From NCBI GenBank assembly GCA_018262395.1, contig JAGSYM010000060.1:1-6647 (forward strand): a stretch of DNA of 6,647 bases, in the 5' to 3' direction. The number at the start of each line of letters is the position of its first letter. Position 1 is the first letter of the stretch. Both the position numbers and the translations under genes were made by a program. Below, piece after piece: positions 5,852 to 6,647 of this stretch. A model generated the notes under the pieces. The model did no database searches. It was not told where the DNA came from and saw only the letters and a list, made by a program, of their open reading frames with translations. The DNA comes from Nitrospirota bacterium (GTDB lineage: Bacteria; Nitrospirota; Thermodesulfovibrionia; Thermodesulfovibrionales; SM23-35).

Positions 5852-6379
5852 TCACCTGTCATGTAACAGTTCTCTGAAAAGCTCGCGCGCACGCATGAAC
5901 ATGTCTACACAGCTCTTTTCCTGATAATCCCTGTAGGTAAAAATGTGCGGTTTGAATATACCATCCTGAAAAAAAAGTGTTATCTCACCGTAGATGCCTT
6001 TGCGGAGATAAACCCTGTGAGAATAATTTTTTGTTGATGCGAGTACTATTTTTGCGAGGGTGAGATAGCCGGGGTCGAGATTTATCCGCCGTTTGCCATG
6101 AACGGAAAACGAGTCTTCCATCAAATTTGTTTTGAGTTTGATTTCAGCAAGAGTTCCCGGGTCAATGATATTTTTGAAAAAGACAAACTGCCGGAAGAGA
6201 GGCCATCCGAATTCATCCCTGTAGTGGAAAGAGTAAGCCCATTCTGATGAAGGGCTCAGCAGTAAGGTGTCACCAAACTCTCTCTCGAGTATTTGTTGAA
6301 CTTGATCCCGTACAGCAGGATCAGCATAGAGCATCCCGATGAATAAAATGGCTTGCTCAGGTTCTTTGACCCTACTCAA
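5852..6379 (-). CDS. DUF4416 family protein
   Basis: The 175-residue product is recognised by the family's most conserved block (about 99-136): INLDPGYLTLAKIVLASTK, then NYSHRVYL, then GIYGEITL. The N-terminus (EPEQAILFIGMLYADP) and the middle (EWAYSFHYRDEFGWPLFRQFVFFK) also fit the usual pattern, and the length is typical. It has no signal peptide or membrane segment and is presumably cytoplasmic. The function is unknown; no enzyme motif is recognised. The start is a TTG at 6377-6379, since no ATG or GTG lies in frame between the upstream stop and Met16. It begins 2 bases after the stop of the redoxin gene, with no clear Shine-Dalgarno, so translation is probably coupled. It converges on proB with a 4-base gap. 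Confidence 0.9.
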   Translation of the reverse strand: MSRVKEPEQAILFIGMLYADPAVRDQVQQILEREFGDTLLLSPSSEWAYSFHYRDEFGWPLFRQFVFFKNIIDPGTLAEIKLKTNLMEDSFSVHGKRRINLDPGYLTLAKIVLASTKNYSHRVYLRKGIYGEITLFFQDGIFKPHIFTYRDYQEKSCVDMFMRARELFRELLHDR

Positions 6380-6381
6380 TG

Positions 6382-6647
6382 CTACGATTCATTAATCAGG
6401 GTCTGGACGATCTCAATCGCACGCGGGGAGTCCCATTCAGCAGGCCCGATAACTTTTTTCCTCAGCAAACCCTGCTTATCGATGATGAATGTTTCAGGAA
6501 TTCCGGTAATCCCGAAGATTTTGGCAGCAGATTCATCAGGGTTGAGATACACCGGGAAGGTGTAACCGTTTTGTTTCATGAAGCCGAGCGCCCGGCTGAA
6601 ATCATCTTTATATAAAATTGTCACAACTTTGAACGAGGACTTATCAG
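6382..6647 (-). CDS. TlpA/ResA-like thioredoxin-fold protein, 5' end outside window
   Basis: The last 88 residues of a redoxin are present; the frame stays open to the window edge (DKSSFKVVTILYKDD), so a GTG at 6622-6624 is internal and not the start. Recognisable are the helix RALGFMKQNGYTFPVYLNPD and the segment IFGITGIPETFIIDKQGLL, which holds the cis-proline loop (GIPETF) and the strand typical of TlpA/ResA/AhpC-TSA proteins, then VIGPAEWDSPRAIEIVQTLI. The CxxC active site would lie upstream, outside the window, and cannot be checked. Relatives are usually exported thiol-disulfide oxidoreductases acting in cytochrome c maturation or oxidative defence. Its stop (TAG) is 2 bases before the TTG of the DUF4416 gene, which indicates one transcript. 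Confidence 0.88.
   Translation of the reverse strand, partial: DKSSFKVVTILYKDDFSRALGFMKQNGYTFPVYLNPDESAAKIFGITGIPETFIIDKQGLLRKKVIGPAEWDSPRAIEIVQTLINES

Noticed and set aside
5843..5873. AGAAC...GTTCT pairing between proB and DUF4416 as a bidirectional terminator
   Set aside because: The stem is about 5 bp with a large loop and no T-tract; too weak to support.
1..6647. CRISPR array, phage defence system or mobile element
   Set aside because: No regularly spaced repeats, transposase, integrase or nuclease genes are present; the genes are housekeeping and signalling families.

Overview
The window reads as a chromosomal segment of moderate GC content from a free-living Gram-negative bacterium. 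Several features suggest a Nitrospirota-like or deltaproteobacterial-like lineage: a DUF4416 gene, a CheY-type receiver with a VWASEAYIVKSSD C-terminal motif, a PAS-HD-GYP protein, and a decayed MoeA gene fused to a PBP-like domain. This placement is inferred from gene content only. I see no rRNA, tRNA, CRISPR array or intact insertion sequence.

Layout: (1) 1-337 (+) is the C-terminal part of a single-domain response regulator, cut by the window edge. (2) 340-713 (+) holds no intact gene. It carries the broken ends of a MoeA/PBP-domain molybdopterin gene: the N-terminal MoeA start (with an in-frame stop and a +1 frameshift) and the last ~45 residues of the PBP domain, with the roughly 500-residue middle missing. 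(3) 714-2600 (-) is a compact cluster transcribed leftward: a small basic protein of unknown function, scpB (condensin accessory factor) and a secreted protein with three LysM repeats and an NlpC/P60 peptidase domain. (4) 2710-4598 (+) is a signalling pair: a NarL/FixJ-type response regulator and a PAS-HD-GYP protein. The 164 bases between them hold a cluster of TACTAC/GTAGTA half-sites, including a perfect 9-bp inverted repeat. (5) 4750-5847 (+) is proB (glutamate 5-kinase with PUA domain). (6) 5852-6647 (-) is a DUF4416 gene starting at TTG, directly behind the 3' end of a TlpA/ResA-like redoxin gene that runs off the window.

The strongest points for a second look are three. The HD-GYP domain has non-consensus residues at three normally conserved active-site positions while keeping the GYP motif, so it may bind c-di-GMP rather than degrade it. 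The half-site cluster sits where an activator of that gene would bind. The molybdopterin gene is a pseudogene that standard gene calling would miss. No clearly new multi-gene system is evident; most of the window is housekeeping plus one regulatory pair.
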